Shown: positions 48,293-62,700 of the stretch, in pieces | How positions within the stretch are numbered: position 1 is the stretch's first letter | How the letters are laid out: every line of letters begins with the position of its first letter | NCBI RefSeq assembly: GCF_949628215.1 | Contig: NC_134276.1 | Coordinates: forward strand, 219,066,610 to 219,130,609 | Source of the DNA: Phalacrocorax aristotelis | Lineage: Eukaryota > Chordata > Aves > Suliformes > Phalacrocoracidae | DNA length: 64,000 bases | Direction of reading: 5' to 3' | Translations under genes and position numbers: made by a program | The notes under the pieces: generated by a model | Database searches by the model: none | Told to the model about the DNA's origin: nothing | The model's input: the letters and a program-made list of their open reading frames with translations, nothing else

Positions 48293-48565
48293 GTTTTTCC
48301 CAGACAAAAAAAGAGAAAAAAGTAAATAGCTTGAACTAGAAAGATGGAAAGCATGTAGTTAAAGAATCCTAACCACTTACACACCAGACTCTTTGGTACA
48401 TTGCTTACTGGTGGGAAGTGCAGAGTTTTGGAACGAGTAGCATGAATCACGCTAGTTTGACACTAGATAAATATCTCAAATCACAATAACTTCCTTTCTA
48501 AGTGAAGCAAGAAAAGCTCCTAGAGTAGTCATTTCTATTTGACACAAAGACAAGACAAACAAGGG

Positions 48566-48862
48566 TTAGAATAGAGTAAAATAGTTCAGTTGGAAGGGAC
48601 CTACAGCAATCATCTAGTCCAAACACCTGACCACTTTGGGGCTGACCAAAAGTTAAAGCATGTTATGAAGGGCATTGACCAAATGTGTCTTAAACACTGG
48701 CAGGCTTGGGGCATCAACCACCTCTCCAGGAAGCCTCTTCCAGTGTTTGACCTCCCTCTCGGTAAAGAAATGCTTCCTAACGTCAAGTCTTCCAGCTTGC
48801 TGTTGCTAACTCCTGCGTCTTTCCTGGGGTTGCACAATTCCAACAGGGTGCAGTGTTCAGTC
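48566..48862 (-). mobile_element. CR1 LINE 3' part, antisense
   Basis: GTTCAGTTGGAAGGGACCTAC near the left end, then AGTCCAAACACCTGACCAC and CACCTCTCCAGGAAGCCTCTT, resemble a reversed CR1 of an older subfamily. It sits in the HCLS1-GOLGB1 interval. Confidence 0.82.
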
Positions 48863-50747
48863 AAATGTGCCTAAATGCAAAGAAAAGTAAACCCAAGCAG
48901 ATCTTATTTTATTGGAATTGCTTTCACTATTAAATTGCTATTTCCGTCTTTTGTCATTGCAGCAAAAGCTGAAAAAGGCTGAGAGAGGGGAAAAAGGTCA
49001 TCTCCATAAGCATTCAAATAACATGAAGAAACAGAGCTTCTGCAATCAACACACATGTGTACACAAAAGTGACTTACAGTCCCATGGTGGTCCTGTAAAA
49101 GGTATGATACAGCAGCGCTATACCCTCAAGAGACCTCTGACATTTACGTGATGACATTACACAAATTCCATCTGAAAAATAATCTTTATTATATATACAG
49201 GAGCACATGCCCCAGGAAGCTATAGGCAAAGTATTTGGTCACTGAATTTTATATAGTTGGGGAAGTCCACAGAGATAATCAAGGGTAGTACACAAATGGA
49301 TATATAGTGCTGATGTTCTGGACCTGCCAGAGATCCAGTTATTTTAGCTACTATGGTGAAATCAATCCATCCTCAAACAAGCTTTTTTCACTGGCTAGAT
49401 AATCTTTGTTTACTAGCAATATCAAAAGAACTACCTCTTTCCCATGGGAAAAATGTGACTGTTAATACTCTTAACAAGAGGCAGATACAATCCTTCTGGC
49501 AAGTACTCATGAACAGAATGACCACTTGGTCTCTCACAGGGAACTCGACTAGAACTATCTTCTTTGCATCCAGCATTCTCCCACTGGAAGAGGGCAGTCT
49601 CAATTCCAGGACATATTCAGGATTTCTTTAGAAAACACAGCTTTCCATATATCCTATAAGGTCAAGTCTGTTTTTGTCAGTTTGCTTTAGATTCAAACAA
49701 GTCCAATGACCAGCACTAGCTTTCTACAACAGGCTTTTCCTAAAGCAGAGATGCCAGAAGGTTTCAGAATTCTAGTTCCTTCCTTAGCATAGGGGAGACA
49801 GTTTATTTCTGGAGCGTCTGCCTTTGATTTGAGCCCACATAGCACATTATGGAACGCTTCAGCACAGCCTGGACAGGTTTCATCTTGCGACAAGGGTTGA
49901 GTGGACAAGAATGCAGGAGCATGGCTGCTCTCATTTCAAGAGGTATGCAAGAATCTTCCATCGTACCAGGTGCGTGCTATAAACAGCATGGTTATCAACT
50001 TAGATCTAAAAAGTTTGTTTCATATTGCTTTTCAATAACTAAGTTACTGACATCATTTTACAGGCTTGTCAGGGCAGACATAGGACTGTTTTTAAATGGA
50101 ATGCTCAGCAGGTCTAGATATACTAATTTTGGCCTTTCTTCAACAGAAAGTGCAACTGAGCAGGAAACATGATTTTGAATTCATGTTCCTTGAAGTGTCC
50201 ACAACTTCCTTAGGATATGCATTTCAAACAGCACTGAGCCACAGCAAATCTAAGGGATGGAAGAAAGGGAAAAAGCTCCTCTTTCTTATATCTAGCTACA
50301 CAGTTTCCCCAAGCCAACTCACTGATTCAGTCTAAGAGGGGAAAGATCCTGCAGTTCCTAGCAGTTTTGAAATACTGCAGCAACTCAAGAATATTTTTCT
50401 TATTCCTGCCATAGCACAATAATAAAATGAGTGATGCTACCTCCAGGTACAGGAACAGTGCTGTCCTTGAAGCTTGTAGTGTGAGGACCCTGGCTCAGAA
50501 AATGTACCACTCATTTAAAAACACCAAAGGAATGGCAGATGTCCTGGAAACAGATCCCAAGTGTCAGCACTGTCTGCTGTATACTCAGGCAGCAAGCAAC
50601 CCAGTTGCAAGTTGCTTGGTGCAGCTGCTCCTTAGGGGCTGATTTGGAAAAAAGAAGGCAGCTGGGTGAAGTGCAACCCTGTCAATAGGGAATGCAGGCC
50701 CAGAGATTACAGAGGGCTGTGGCTCAAGAAAAGGCTGTTACTCCTCT
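48863..50747 (-). other. GOLGB1 3' UTR and flank
   Basis: Non-coding sequence after the GOLGB1 stop. Candidate AATAAA signals on the minus strand lie at 49807-49802 and 49190-49185; the latter is followed by TTTGTGTAATGT, a U/GU-rich element, and would give a 3' UTR of about 1.6 kb. I cannot choose firmly between them. Confidence 0.4.
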
Positions 50748-53700
50748 TCATAGGTGGCCTGTAAAGCACAGGAAGAGCAGGATATGGAGAGCAAGCAGAT
50801 ACATGCCCACTAGCAGAGGCAAGTGGGTCCGGGAATGGAAGAGAGAGCGTAACAGGCGTCGTAATCCAAGGATATTCCGAGTCTGGAAGAGTAAAAGAGA
50901 GACCAGTCAGTATCAGGAATGGATAAGTCCGCAGCTACCTTCACCCAGAGCTCTCCAGGCCATGAAGATAAGTTTGTTTAAGCCAATGAGCATGAACCGT
51001 CCCAAACCCATTCAACTGCCAGATTTGATGTCTAGAGCTAACCCTCAGTGAAATATTTCCCCTTCCCCTGTGTTCTGCAGGTTTCTCATGAACCAGCTCC
51101 CTCCAATTCTGCTTGAGAAAGGGTAACAGAATGCAGAACATATTCCTCTAACATTTGGTCCCTATGAATTTCTAGCCCTTCCAAGTGAAGTGTAAACAAA
51201 TGGATAAATGGTAATTTTCCATTACAGCCTCAAGCTACTAGGAATCCTGATTCAGTCTCTGCCCTAGAAGAAGAAAATTATTTATCTGTTGCATTCTTTC
51301 ACACTTGCAGCTGAAAGGACTTCTGAAGCTGTCAAACAAGTTGCTGTAGAGTGACCTTACTCTACAGTGGCTCTTCCAGGAGTCCTCAGACAATGTAACA
51401 TCTACTGGCAAAGATCCACTAGAAAGAAAAAAATGTCTATTCTACTAACAAACCCCAAGCATGAGCACAGAGTAGCATCCAGTTATGGCTTTTGCCATAA
51501 TTCTGCTGATGCTGCTCTCGAGAGCACCACCCCCAAGTCTTGAAGAGACCAGAGGGCAAACTCTTCAGCAGGGCTTCATCCCTAGGAAAACGGGACAGGT
51601 GACTGCCAGGCTGTCATTCAGTACAGTAAAAAAGCAGCTCTCTAATTCAGCTTCCAGCCTTACTGACACAGGTTTAAAAGATGATGAGTGAGGAAAAGCT
51701 GAGATCATTGCTAAACAGAAGGGCATACTCTCCAGACATCACAGATGCTAGGGCCAGTAACACATATACTTATGCATGAGACTGCACACTGTTTTCACAG
51801 ACATTGTCTGTTTGCTCACCACTGAGGCCCTGAATATTCCACAGGAATCTGGGACTTCATTTTAGACACAGGCAATGCTGGCCTACATTTTAGTGACCTC
51901 TGAAATTTAGTCTGTTTATGCAGACTGTAGCAGAGCCACAATCAGAACAATATGTGGCTTTTGGCATGGAAAACAGAGGAAGACAAGAGCAGAAACTTAC
52001 ACAAACCCAAAGATATTTAAATGTGCTTTCAGAAGGATTTAGCTGCTACAGGTTCACAGTATTTGGTTCACATTTTCTGGCATCAGCCAGGGCTTCCATC
52101 ATTGACAGCTGTGAATGAAATTCTTACTTTGCTGAAATTGTTATCCATGGAGTCAATCAGCAAGGAATGCTCATGACCTGGAGTCATATCAATGCTAGCA
52201 CTTAAGGAAGATGTCCACTCACTTGACTGCAACCTGCCGCAAAAAACATGAAATTAAATTCAGTTTCTTATGATGCCCCAAACCAACACTGCAGACAAGC
52301 TTAGGAAAGGAGGTATTTCTTCAAAAAGTTATCAACCATTGCAAGCAAGCCATGGACTCAGTTGACAAGAACTGGTTTCATCTGTAAAACTGTAGTGCCT
52401 CCTGAGCTCAAGCTGAGCAGGACTGGGTGATTCAACTAGCAGCAGTCCTCCTTCCTCTACCAGGAGGCTGGTGAAACCATAACGGAGTAGGCATATTGTG
52501 CTCTCTAACCAAGTTATACGTGCTCAGTGCTAGCCACTCCCTGTGCCCAGTCATAGCCACAGTCAGAGAGGAGATTACCATTCCTTTCAGGTAGAGAGGA
52601 CAATTCAGCTGCAGGCAGTGGAGTCCTTTCTTAACTAATTTATAGCTCATTACTTCAAATCTCATTATTTTTTTGGTGCCCTTCTGTTCCTTTTGCCTTT
52701 CAGGAATTCCAAACTCTCTAACTTAACTGAGGTCTCTGTGTTCTACATGGAGGCTTTCAAGTGAAATTTTATAGTGTAAGACTTGAAAGAAGTCAGGGCA
52801 GAAGATTTAACTGTATATGTTAAAGTCTATGAAATTATTTTGGAAGCTAGATCTGGTCCCAGAAGTGCTGGTTCTTACTAACCTAATTTTCTAGTAACAG
52901 ACATTCAAGACTGATAAGATATTTTTGAAGAATGAAATGCAGAAGCAGCACTGTCAAATCCTCGGGCTAGCATTAGTTAGTGAAGTGAAATTAGTTGTAA
53001 GATGCTTTCATAGACTTTAATGATATAAGGGGCTACAGCTGTCTCAGTTGTGTAGCAATTACCAGGAAACTTCATCCAGAATTCTTCCACACAGACCATA
53101 AGTTTTTGGCTGAATCAGCATGTGTGTCAGAAGAAAGTAATTGTTTTCATGTAAAAGACTCCAATACTGAAGTTTATTTTAACTACCAGCACAGCACAAT
53201 CAAGTGACATGATGAACGCCACTTTTATAGTCAATGAGAAGAAAAGGTAATTTCTAACATGTGACTCACTGCATCCTAATCATAGTATCTAGTCTAGGTC
53301 AGCCTACTTTTCTCTGCTTACTGTAAGGGCACCTGTGAAGTAACCTGAGAAACACAGTGTATTAGGTATAAATGGCAAGGTTTTAGTAACAGGGAGTTGC
53401 AAGGGAGAGCTGTGTGGCAGGAGGCCACGAAGTGCCCTGTACCAGTCGCAGCTGGTTCTAGCTGGCCTGGCAATGGATGATGCCCCACTGTGTGCCAAAA
53501 CTACAACAAAAGAAGCATATGGTGCGCCTGCTCAAACATATTTAACAAAGGTTGGTGGCTGCTAGGGGAAGGAGGAAATGAGTAAGAAACAACGAGCAGC
53601 AAAGAGAAATCACTACATACTGACCCCAGCCTCCTATGCTGCCCTTTGCCTCACCAAAGGGACTGAGTGTAATGTGCAAACAATGGGACTGGATACTGGG

Positions 53701-56700
53701 AAGGGAGGAGGAGAGGAGTCTAGACTGAAGTTGAGCCTGGGGAAGGCAGAGAAGTGCTTTCCCTCTAATTAAATTTACGTGAATTGGCAATACATTAAAA
53801 TTGAATGACATTTTTCAAGTCAAGACTGTTTTGCCCATTAACAGACAGGTGCTTACTGAGGAGACAAATCCCCTGGAAGGATGAAAACTACTCTTCTGCC
53901 TTCATCCAATTCCCAGTCTCCAAATTATATTTTCCAATAGTTAATTTAACTCACTGAGAAAGCTGGCATCTCATTTCTAGTCAGAATTTGTCTTAATGTC
54001 TAGTCAGTTGTCTCATTCTATCTTTGTCTACAATTGAAGGATAGCCTGAACATCAGTCAACACTTCTTTTACTGTAAGGGTGACTGAGCACTGGCACAGG
54101 CTGCCCAGGGAGGTTGTGAAGTCTTCATCCTTGGAGGTATTCAAAAGCCATCTGGACATGGTCTTGGGCAACTGGCTCTAGGTAGACCTGCTTGAGCAGG
54201 GGTATTGGACCAGATGACCAGAGGTCCCTTCCAACCTCAACCATTCTGTGATTCTGTGACAGACCTGGTATAGTTGTTTCTATGCCCCCAGTGACATTTG
54301 GCAGAAGGATGTAATGAAGTACAGATGAACACAGAGCTAGGATCACCATACTTTTATGGTGATACTGCTTGTTTGCTCAAGCTCCCTCACCTCCTGATGT
54401 GATCCTGTGCTGCAGAGAGTGCCTCCTCTACAGCAAGACGACGGTCCCGTTCTTCTTCCAGCTGCTCCTCTAAATACCTCAGATCCTGCTTTGTGCTGCT
54501 GTGTAAATGTTCTGTTTCGGACAACCTGTCAGAAAATAACCAAGTATATGCCAAAAAAGGGCGAATTCATGGGCTATTCTGTTTCTATTGTATTCATTGA
54601 TGCAATATGTGAACAGACTCCAATTCCCTTCCACGTCACACAGCAGACTTAGATATCTTATGTTAATATATGTAAATTATTTGGAAAGCAGGAGAGAAGA
54701 TAAATCTCTTGAAGCCTCTGTGTCACATCAGGAAGGAGTTCCTTAGCTCTGTCATCCATGGCCCCACCTTTGGAAAATTATTTTGAAAGGGTATCAGGAA
54801 TCATGTGCTCTACCTTAGTTCCAGAAGGTTACAAGGAATCACGTGCTAGGTCTCAATTCCAGACACTCTCAGGCTAACAGCCTTGAGACCAGGACCATTG
54901 ATATATTTAAGCAGTTACTGAGGACCCAGCCCATCAAAGGTGCTACTTTGGCTGGCGATGGTCAACTGGAATTGCTGCTGCATGTTGTCTCTTAATTTTT
55001 TGAAGTTCTACCCAAAGAGTTAACTAACGACACCTGTCAAGTGCATATAACAGTTCCTCCACTTTCACATGGTCCTAGCATGGAACTGAGTTTTTCCAAC
55101 ACTCTGACAAAGAGTAATAGAAATAGGCTCATCACTAGCCCAAAGGCCTCCATCAGGACTGACATCCACACCACATCCCCACCTGTTTTCTCACGCTTTC
55201 TTTACCTCAGCTGCAGCTCCTGCAGTTCTGGTATGTAACTGCCTCTCTGAGGCTCATTCTTTTCTTGGGGTGCTCCTGGAGCAGCATCTGTTGCTAACAA
55301 CTCCTGAAAGAAAGCATGAATCTATGGCAGATAGCACTGAATGAAGAGGGTAGAAAGTAGCTACAATGCTGCACAGTTAGTGGAGCCATCTGCAATAAGC
55401 TTTTCCCTCCCTTGCGCCAAGACCACCACCCTTACCGTGTCCTTGTCTGCAGACTGCAGCTCCTGGAGCTGCCTCTCAAGCACCAAGCAGCGGTTCAGAA
55501 CCTCATTGTAATGCTGATGGCTCTCACAGATGTTCCGACTGCTACCACGTAGCTGGAGGGAGAGGGCGTTTTTCTCCTCAAAGACCTGAGAGAGCTGAGA
55601 AGAGAACACAACTGCTAAGTACAGAACTCATATTTTTGTGAAAGCAAAACTGTTCTCTCTGTAACTAAGGGTAAGAATTCTATTGAGAACATGGGAACTG
55701 CCAAACTGCGCATTACTGAGGTCCAAAGACCAGTGATAATCTCCTACAGTAGCTTGTGGCTAAAGTTTCCAGAACAGGAGTCCCAAACGTCAACATGACG
55801 TACAGAATAACACGCTTCCAAAAGAAGATTTCTGAAGTAATGAGATTGACCTAAACCTTTTAGAAATATCAATAAATTATGATTTTATATTCTTGCTATC
55901 TTCTTGAATGCTACTCTCTTTCTAAAGACTGCTAAATTCTGAGTCTTCCATTTCAATGTGGGAATCAGACTGCTTGTGATTCTGCACTGAAATACATAAA
56001 CTTTTTCAAGATCGCAGGCAGCACTGAAGATCACCAGTCCTTCTAAAGGAGGGACTCCTTTCAGAAATCTAGAAAGCAGGAGGCTAGAAAGAACTCCAGA
56101 CAATAGAAATGGAACCTGGAAACAACTTTCTTCACGTGTCTTTCTCTCTGGTCCTTTTGCCTGGTCTCCCTCTCTCTCCCTGCACCCCCCCCCTTCCCCC
56201 CCAGTCTGTCCTCCCTCTCCCCTCTTTCTTTCCTCCTCTGTCCCTCTCCTCCTCTGTCCTCTTCCCTCCTCCCTCCTCCTTTCTCACTCTGGTTACTTTA
56301 GAGAAAGGGCACAAAAATTTAGTGTCAGAAAAGTTATTGATTCAGACACTACTGTCACTGATCCTCCTGAATGTGATCTATATATGGCCTGGAATATCCC
56401 TCTGTCCATTCAGGTCCACTGTCCCAGTTGTGACCTCTCCCAGGCTCTTGCCCACCTCCAGCCTACTGACTGCAGGGAGACCAGAGTGAGAAATGGAGAA
56501 GGCCTTAGTGCTGTGCAAGCATTGTTCAGCAATAGCTAATACACTCCTGTGTTATCAACACTGCTTTAGTCACAAATATATAACACAGCACCCTAGGGGC
56601 TGCTATGAAGAAAATTACCTCTCCATCCCAGCCAGCTTCAGTACACACAGCTTTTAACATCATCACCCACAGTTTTCACATTTGGAAACTAAGGAGCTAT

Positions 56701-59700
56701 GAAACAGACAAATGAACTGCTACACAGTCAAAATTGGCTGGACCACTGGATTCAAAGGCTTGACAATGGCTTGACAGACAGCAATGAGCAAAATACTCCT
56801 GGGCCCTACCTGCAGCACATATTGCTCAACTTGACAGCAATCTAAGTTACGACATAGAGTCTAGCATCAGCAAATTTGCAGCCGATATTGAATTTTGGGA
56901 AGTGGCTGACAAGACAAAGACCAAAACTTCAGTCTGGAGAGACCCTGAGAAACTTTAGTATTGGGCCAACAGAAATCTCAAGTTCAATAAGGAGAAGTGT
57001 AGACTTCTACATCTGAGGCAAAACCCATGCATCACTATAGGATGGATAGAGACTGCCGAGGCAACAGCTCTGCTGTAAAGGACCAGGGGGTTGTAGCAGA
57101 TGCATAGCTGAATACAAGCCAAGAGTACATTTTCATTGTGAACAAGGCAAAGTGTCTACTGAGCTACATTAGGAGAAGCAAGGCCAGTGGTTTGAGGGAA
57201 GTTATTACCTGCTCTGCCTGATACCAATAAGTCTGCACCTGGAATACTGGGACTGGTTTTAAATAACTCATTTTCAGCTGGGGAGGTCCCAGTTGACTGG
57301 AGGCATGCCAATGTGATGCCCATCTACAAGAAGGGCCAGAAGGAGGATCCGGAGGACTACGGGCCTGTCAGCCTGACCTCAGTACCGGGGAAGGTTATGG
57401 AGCAATACATCTTGAGTGAGCTTACCAGGCAAGTGCAGGACAACCAGGGGATCAGGCCCAGCCAGCATGGCTTCATGAAAGGCAGGTCCTGCCTGACCAA
57501 CCTGATCTCCTTCTATGACCAGGTGACCCACCTGGTGGATGAGGGAAAGGCTGTGCATGTTATCTAGCTGGACTTTAGCAAAGCCTTTGACACTGTCTCC
57601 CACAGCATTCTCCTGAAGAAACTGGCTGCTCATGGCTTGGACGGGTGTACTCTTTGCTGGGTAAAAAACTGGCTGGATGGCTGAGCCCAGAGGGTCGTGG
57701 TGAAAGGAGTTAAATCCAATTGGCAGCAGTGTTCCCCAGGACTCAGTTTTGGGGCCAGTCTTGTTTAACATCTTTATCAATGATCTGGATGAGGGGATTG
57801 AGTGCGCCCTCAGTAAGTCTGCAGATGACACCAAACTGGGTGGGAGTGTTGATCTGCTCGAGGGTAGGAAGGCTCTGCAGAGGGACCTGGACAGGCGGGA
57901 TCAATGGGCTGACGTCAATTGTGTGAGGTTCAACAAGGCCAAGTGCCGGGTCCTGCACTTGGGTCACAACAACCCCATGCAATGCTACAGGCTTGGGGAA
58001 GAGTGGCTGGAAAGCTGCCTGGCGGAAAAGGACCTGGGGGTGTTGGTTGACAGCTGGCTGAGCATGAGCTAGCAGTGTGGCCAGGTGGCCAAGGAGGCCA
58101 ACAGCATCCTGGCTTGTATCAGCAATAATGTGGCCAGCAGGAGCAGGACAGTGATCGTGCCCCTGTACTCGGCACTGGTGAGGCTGCACCTCGAATCCTG
58201 TGTTCAGTTTTGGGCCCCTCACTTCAAGAAGGGCTTTGACGTGCTGGAGCATGTCCAGAGAAGGGCAGTGAAGCTGGTGAAGGGTCTGGAGAACAAGTCT
58301 TATGAGGAGAGGTTGAGGGAACTGGGGTTGTTTAGACTGGAGAAGAGGAGGCCGAGGGGAGACCTTATCGCTCTCTACAACTACCTGAAAGGAGGTTGTA
58401 GCGAAGCGGGTGTTGGTCTCTTCTCCCAAGTAACGAGCGATAGGACAAGAGGAAATGGCCTCAAGTTGCATTAGGGGGAGTTTAGATTGGATATTAGGGA
58501 AAATGTCTTTCTGAAAGTGTGGTCAAGCATTGGAACAGGCTGCCCAGAGGGGTGGTAGAGTCACCATCCCTGGAGGTGTTCAAAAAACACATAGACGTGA
58601 TGCTTCAGGGCATGGTTTAGGAGGCATGGTAGTGTTGGGTGCTTAATTTACTTTAGCAGACTTAAGTATTACTTCAAATTTGTTTAAAGTGATTTTATTA
58701 TTAATTTAAATTTGCTTACTTGGGTACTTAATTTATTACTCCCTTTAAGATATCATGAAATATCTTAAAGTAGACAGAACTAAACTCTTTCTGATAGTGG
58801 CAGAGAATGTAATAAGGGTCCATAGCCACACACTGTGGCTTGGAAGAGTCAGACTAGACATTAAGAAAAACAGTTGCATTAAAAATGTAGAGCAGAGTAG
58901 CATTGTGAAAAGGTCCAGAGACGTTCTGGAATCTCTAGTCTTTCACCACTCAGCTAGGCAAAGTCATGGCTGACCTGATCTAATGTTAGTGACAGTGCAG
59001 CTTTGAGCAGCAGAATGACGTACCAGATCATCTCTAGAAGTCTCTTTCAACTAACGTTTCTGATTTTGTGTTACTTCAATAAATGCTCACAAGAACAGAA
59101 TGATTCATTCCTGCTCCCTGAGCCCTATTTTCAAGCCTACCCTCATCCCAGACTCTGCAGGCAAGTGTAAGATATAATCGGTACCTTGCTGTTTAACTGC
59201 TGAATTCTGAGCTCTTTTTGGTGCAGTTCTTTCAGGCTGTCACTTAGCTGGGCCTGGAGATGTTTTGTCTCTGTTTCTAGGCCTGAAAACTCCCCTCTCA
59301 GAACTTCTGAAGAAATCTGCCAGGGAAAGAAAAATGAAAAATATACTGCACATGTGACAACGCACATACTAGTCCTTTCTGTTTAGTATTCCAAGGTCAA
59401 AGCCCAACATTATTCCTAGGCCTTTAACTTGGTCTGCTCAAGCAAAACAGCAAATGAGGAATAAACAGAAATATCCTAAAAGCCATCTGAAAATCCAAAC
59501 AATTTGGAAAGATCACTGAACTTGCACGTACGATGGGTCCTTCTCAAATGTTGTCTTGAAGCTGTCTACAATACAGGAAGCAAAAAAAAGAGCATATGAA
59601 TAAGAACAAGAAAAACAAACAAAAACCCAAAGCAATCTCCACACTGCTCTCATTCAACACAGACTTAAAGGTTAGCACTGTAGCATTCTCCTGGAAAGCA

Positions 59701-62700
59701 TCACACACGCGTTATTCTAGTTTTTCTTTGCCTATATGTACGTGTGTGTCAAAGTGATAAAGGGAGATTTCCTCCCTCCTCCACTGACATAAAAGCTTCT
59801 CATTGGAACATTATAGATGTGGTCAGGAGAGTTCTTTCTTTGCTCATAATGTAATGGTATTGTACATGCAGCAGGCAAGCGTCCTTCCCTAGACCACGCA
59901 AACCTACTCAACATATTCCACTTCTAGGACTGTGATACGGGGGAAAGAAGGCAGAAAGTGCAATGTTCAATCCTCAGCCTCTCTGTGCTTGAGACAGGAT
60001 CATAGATCCCTGTCATGATAAAAACAGCAATAAAAATTCAATAGAAAGCTTAAAAATTGGAATGTGACGTTAAAAGGAGAACTAAACCAGAAGATCTTAG
60101 ATTCAAACACAGTGCAAGAGGCAGTTCTAAAACAGACAGAAAGAAACACCTGAGACCTTCCATACTGCTTAGAAGGACCTAAGCTGCCTAGGAAACCCTG
60201 CCTCTTTTACTCTTTTTCTTGAAACATTAGGAACCGTGAACTAAGGGAAGAGCACATAAGGGTATGCCAGAGTTTTGTAAAAATTTTCAGTGATCCAAGT
60301 TACATTGCTGGTATAGCCCTTGGAGGCCACACAACAAAATCTGATAGTGCAGTCTGTACAAGCTGAATACAAGCAACACATCCTACTTCAGCTGAATTTC
60401 AAGCCTCACATTTCCATGCCATAAAGAATCTGTGTATTTTCACCCACCTTCGTTTGGTACTGCTCTTCTACAATTTGAGACTTGCTGAGGGGCAATCTCA
60501 TTTCTTGCACAATCCTTTGTAAATGGCTCAGTTGCTTGTCTTTTTCTGCTATGACCATCAGGTACTGCTCCTTTATGCTGCTGTTCTGCCTTTCCCAGGT
60601 ACTTTTCTCTTGTCTGCCCAGTATGACACAAAGAAAATTACCAGGAAGTTACCAGTATGACTTACGATATTCAGGTATCTAGCTCAGAATAAGCTGAGGA
60701 TGATTCTATTTCCTATCATTACCCCATGCCAGAAAAGAAGTTTTATAACTAAACCAAACCAAAACAACCCACTTAAGTACAGGAACCTTAAAAGCAGGTT
60801 TAAGGAAGTATTCTATATTTGGCTCAACACTGCCGATTGTTCAATGCTCACACTTTTGGTATTCCTGGACATTGTTTTGATCTTGCTGTACAAGAGAGTT
60901 TTGTCAAGCAAGTCATTGACAACGCCACTTGACATCATAACATTATCACTGCCTCAGTCAAATATGCACCAGAACCATAGCATTGATCCCAACATGCAGA
61001 CTTGAGGCTTTAGCATCATTTACCTTGTAAAAGCTAGACAGGAAATAAATCTCCTTTTATTTTATCAGGAGATAAATACAATTTCTAAGCTGTTTCAAAC
61101 TTTACAAGATCTGAAGTTGTTAGTTTGAGGGTCAGATTGGGAGCAGTGGGAAGGGGAAGGAGCACTACAGGTTGTTATATCACTTTGGACAAAGATAATC
61201 ATACATCTTTCCATAAAAAAATCCCACTCCTTTTGCTCTAGGGTTCAGTCATTCTTAGATGGATCTCTGAAGTACGTGAAAGGTTTTCTTCTCCATTTTA
61301 GAACAGAGCATATTTGTATGACTAGTTTTAGTCCAGTTGGAGATGAAAATTTACTAGACTTGAATTACATTTTTTTTTAAAAACAGAAGACATAAAGCAA
61401 GTGAAAGTAATAGACAGTCATAGAAAATGAATATTTTCTAAACAATCATATTAGTGGGATAATAAAGGGTGTTCATCATCAGCTTGGAATGGAGAGTTCT
61501 GTAATTATATACATAAGCTTCAATACAAGAAACAGCCTATGTTTCCACTCAAACAGATGATATTGGCCACCACTGGATGAAGGACATAGAAATTAAAAGG
61601 TCATTGATCTATTTCACATAGGCATTTCCTTTCAATATGTAGGGCTGTTATCCTTCACCCTAAGTCTGAAGCAAAAGCTGAACAAGGGAAACGTGTGCCC
61701 ACTCCTGAACAGGGCAAAGTGATTTAGTGACAGCTGACACAGGTAAGGCTGAGGTTCTCAATGCTTTCTTTGCCTTCTGCCCACAATTGCTCTTTGAATG
61801 AAAGCATATTTGCATCTCTAAGGCAGTGAGAAGACAGACAATTCTCACCTAAGCTGCTGGAGCTCCTGCTGGTAGAAAATACTTTCTTGCTTCATCTCTT
61901 CTTGGAGACGGTGCTGTTTATCTGCGTCTTGCTGATATTCCTGCAGTTGTGCTTTTAGGCGAGAATTTTCAGCTGATTCTACCCCAACTAGTATGTATTG
62001 CTGCTGCAGATTCTTCAGCTCTCTTACCTTTAATCAAAGGGAAATATCAGAGTGTGTGACAACTGAGCAAGCAGCTAGGTTTATTATTTGTAAGTGTTTA
62101 AAAGCATTTCTTACTGTAGCATCTGGAGGACAAAAACCAGTCATTCAGATGACAGAGAAACTAGAAATTGAATCAGTGATTACAGCAGTCTACTAAAAAC
62201 TGCTCAGAAAAAAAACCTCAGAGAATTCTACTGTTAGTGAGAGCAGTGAGTTTTGAGACCTTCCATGAAGATTTGACATACATTAACAGAAAGACCCTGG
62301 ACTACCATATTAATTCCCTTATTCAGAGGAAGACAAAGAGAGACAGAAGGAGCTGGTTAAGAATAACTCCTGAAGCTGGTATTTACTGTAAACCAGTGAA
62401 CTAAGTAACTAAAATCCTTTTGACAGTCTACTCAGACTGGAATTAGAAATAAGTTGTCATTACACATCCATCACTGCAATCAGTTTTTGAAGACAAGATG
62501 ACACGACTGAGTCTGGAGACAGGGAAGTACCCTCTACTGAGGATATATCTTAGTATTAGAAGCACTACACAGATATGCAAGTTCAACAAAACAGCAGTAG
62601 AGGACACATAAATCTACAAATAACTGAGATGTAAAATGGACAAGAAGGAGATGTGTTTAAGACAGTATCAAAAGTCTGTTGTGAATTAACAGAAGGGAAA

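Noticed and set aside
57379-58471. Minus-strand frames of 151 and 242 codons
   Set aside because: They are the antisense of the CR1 reverse transcriptase ORF and have no features of their own.
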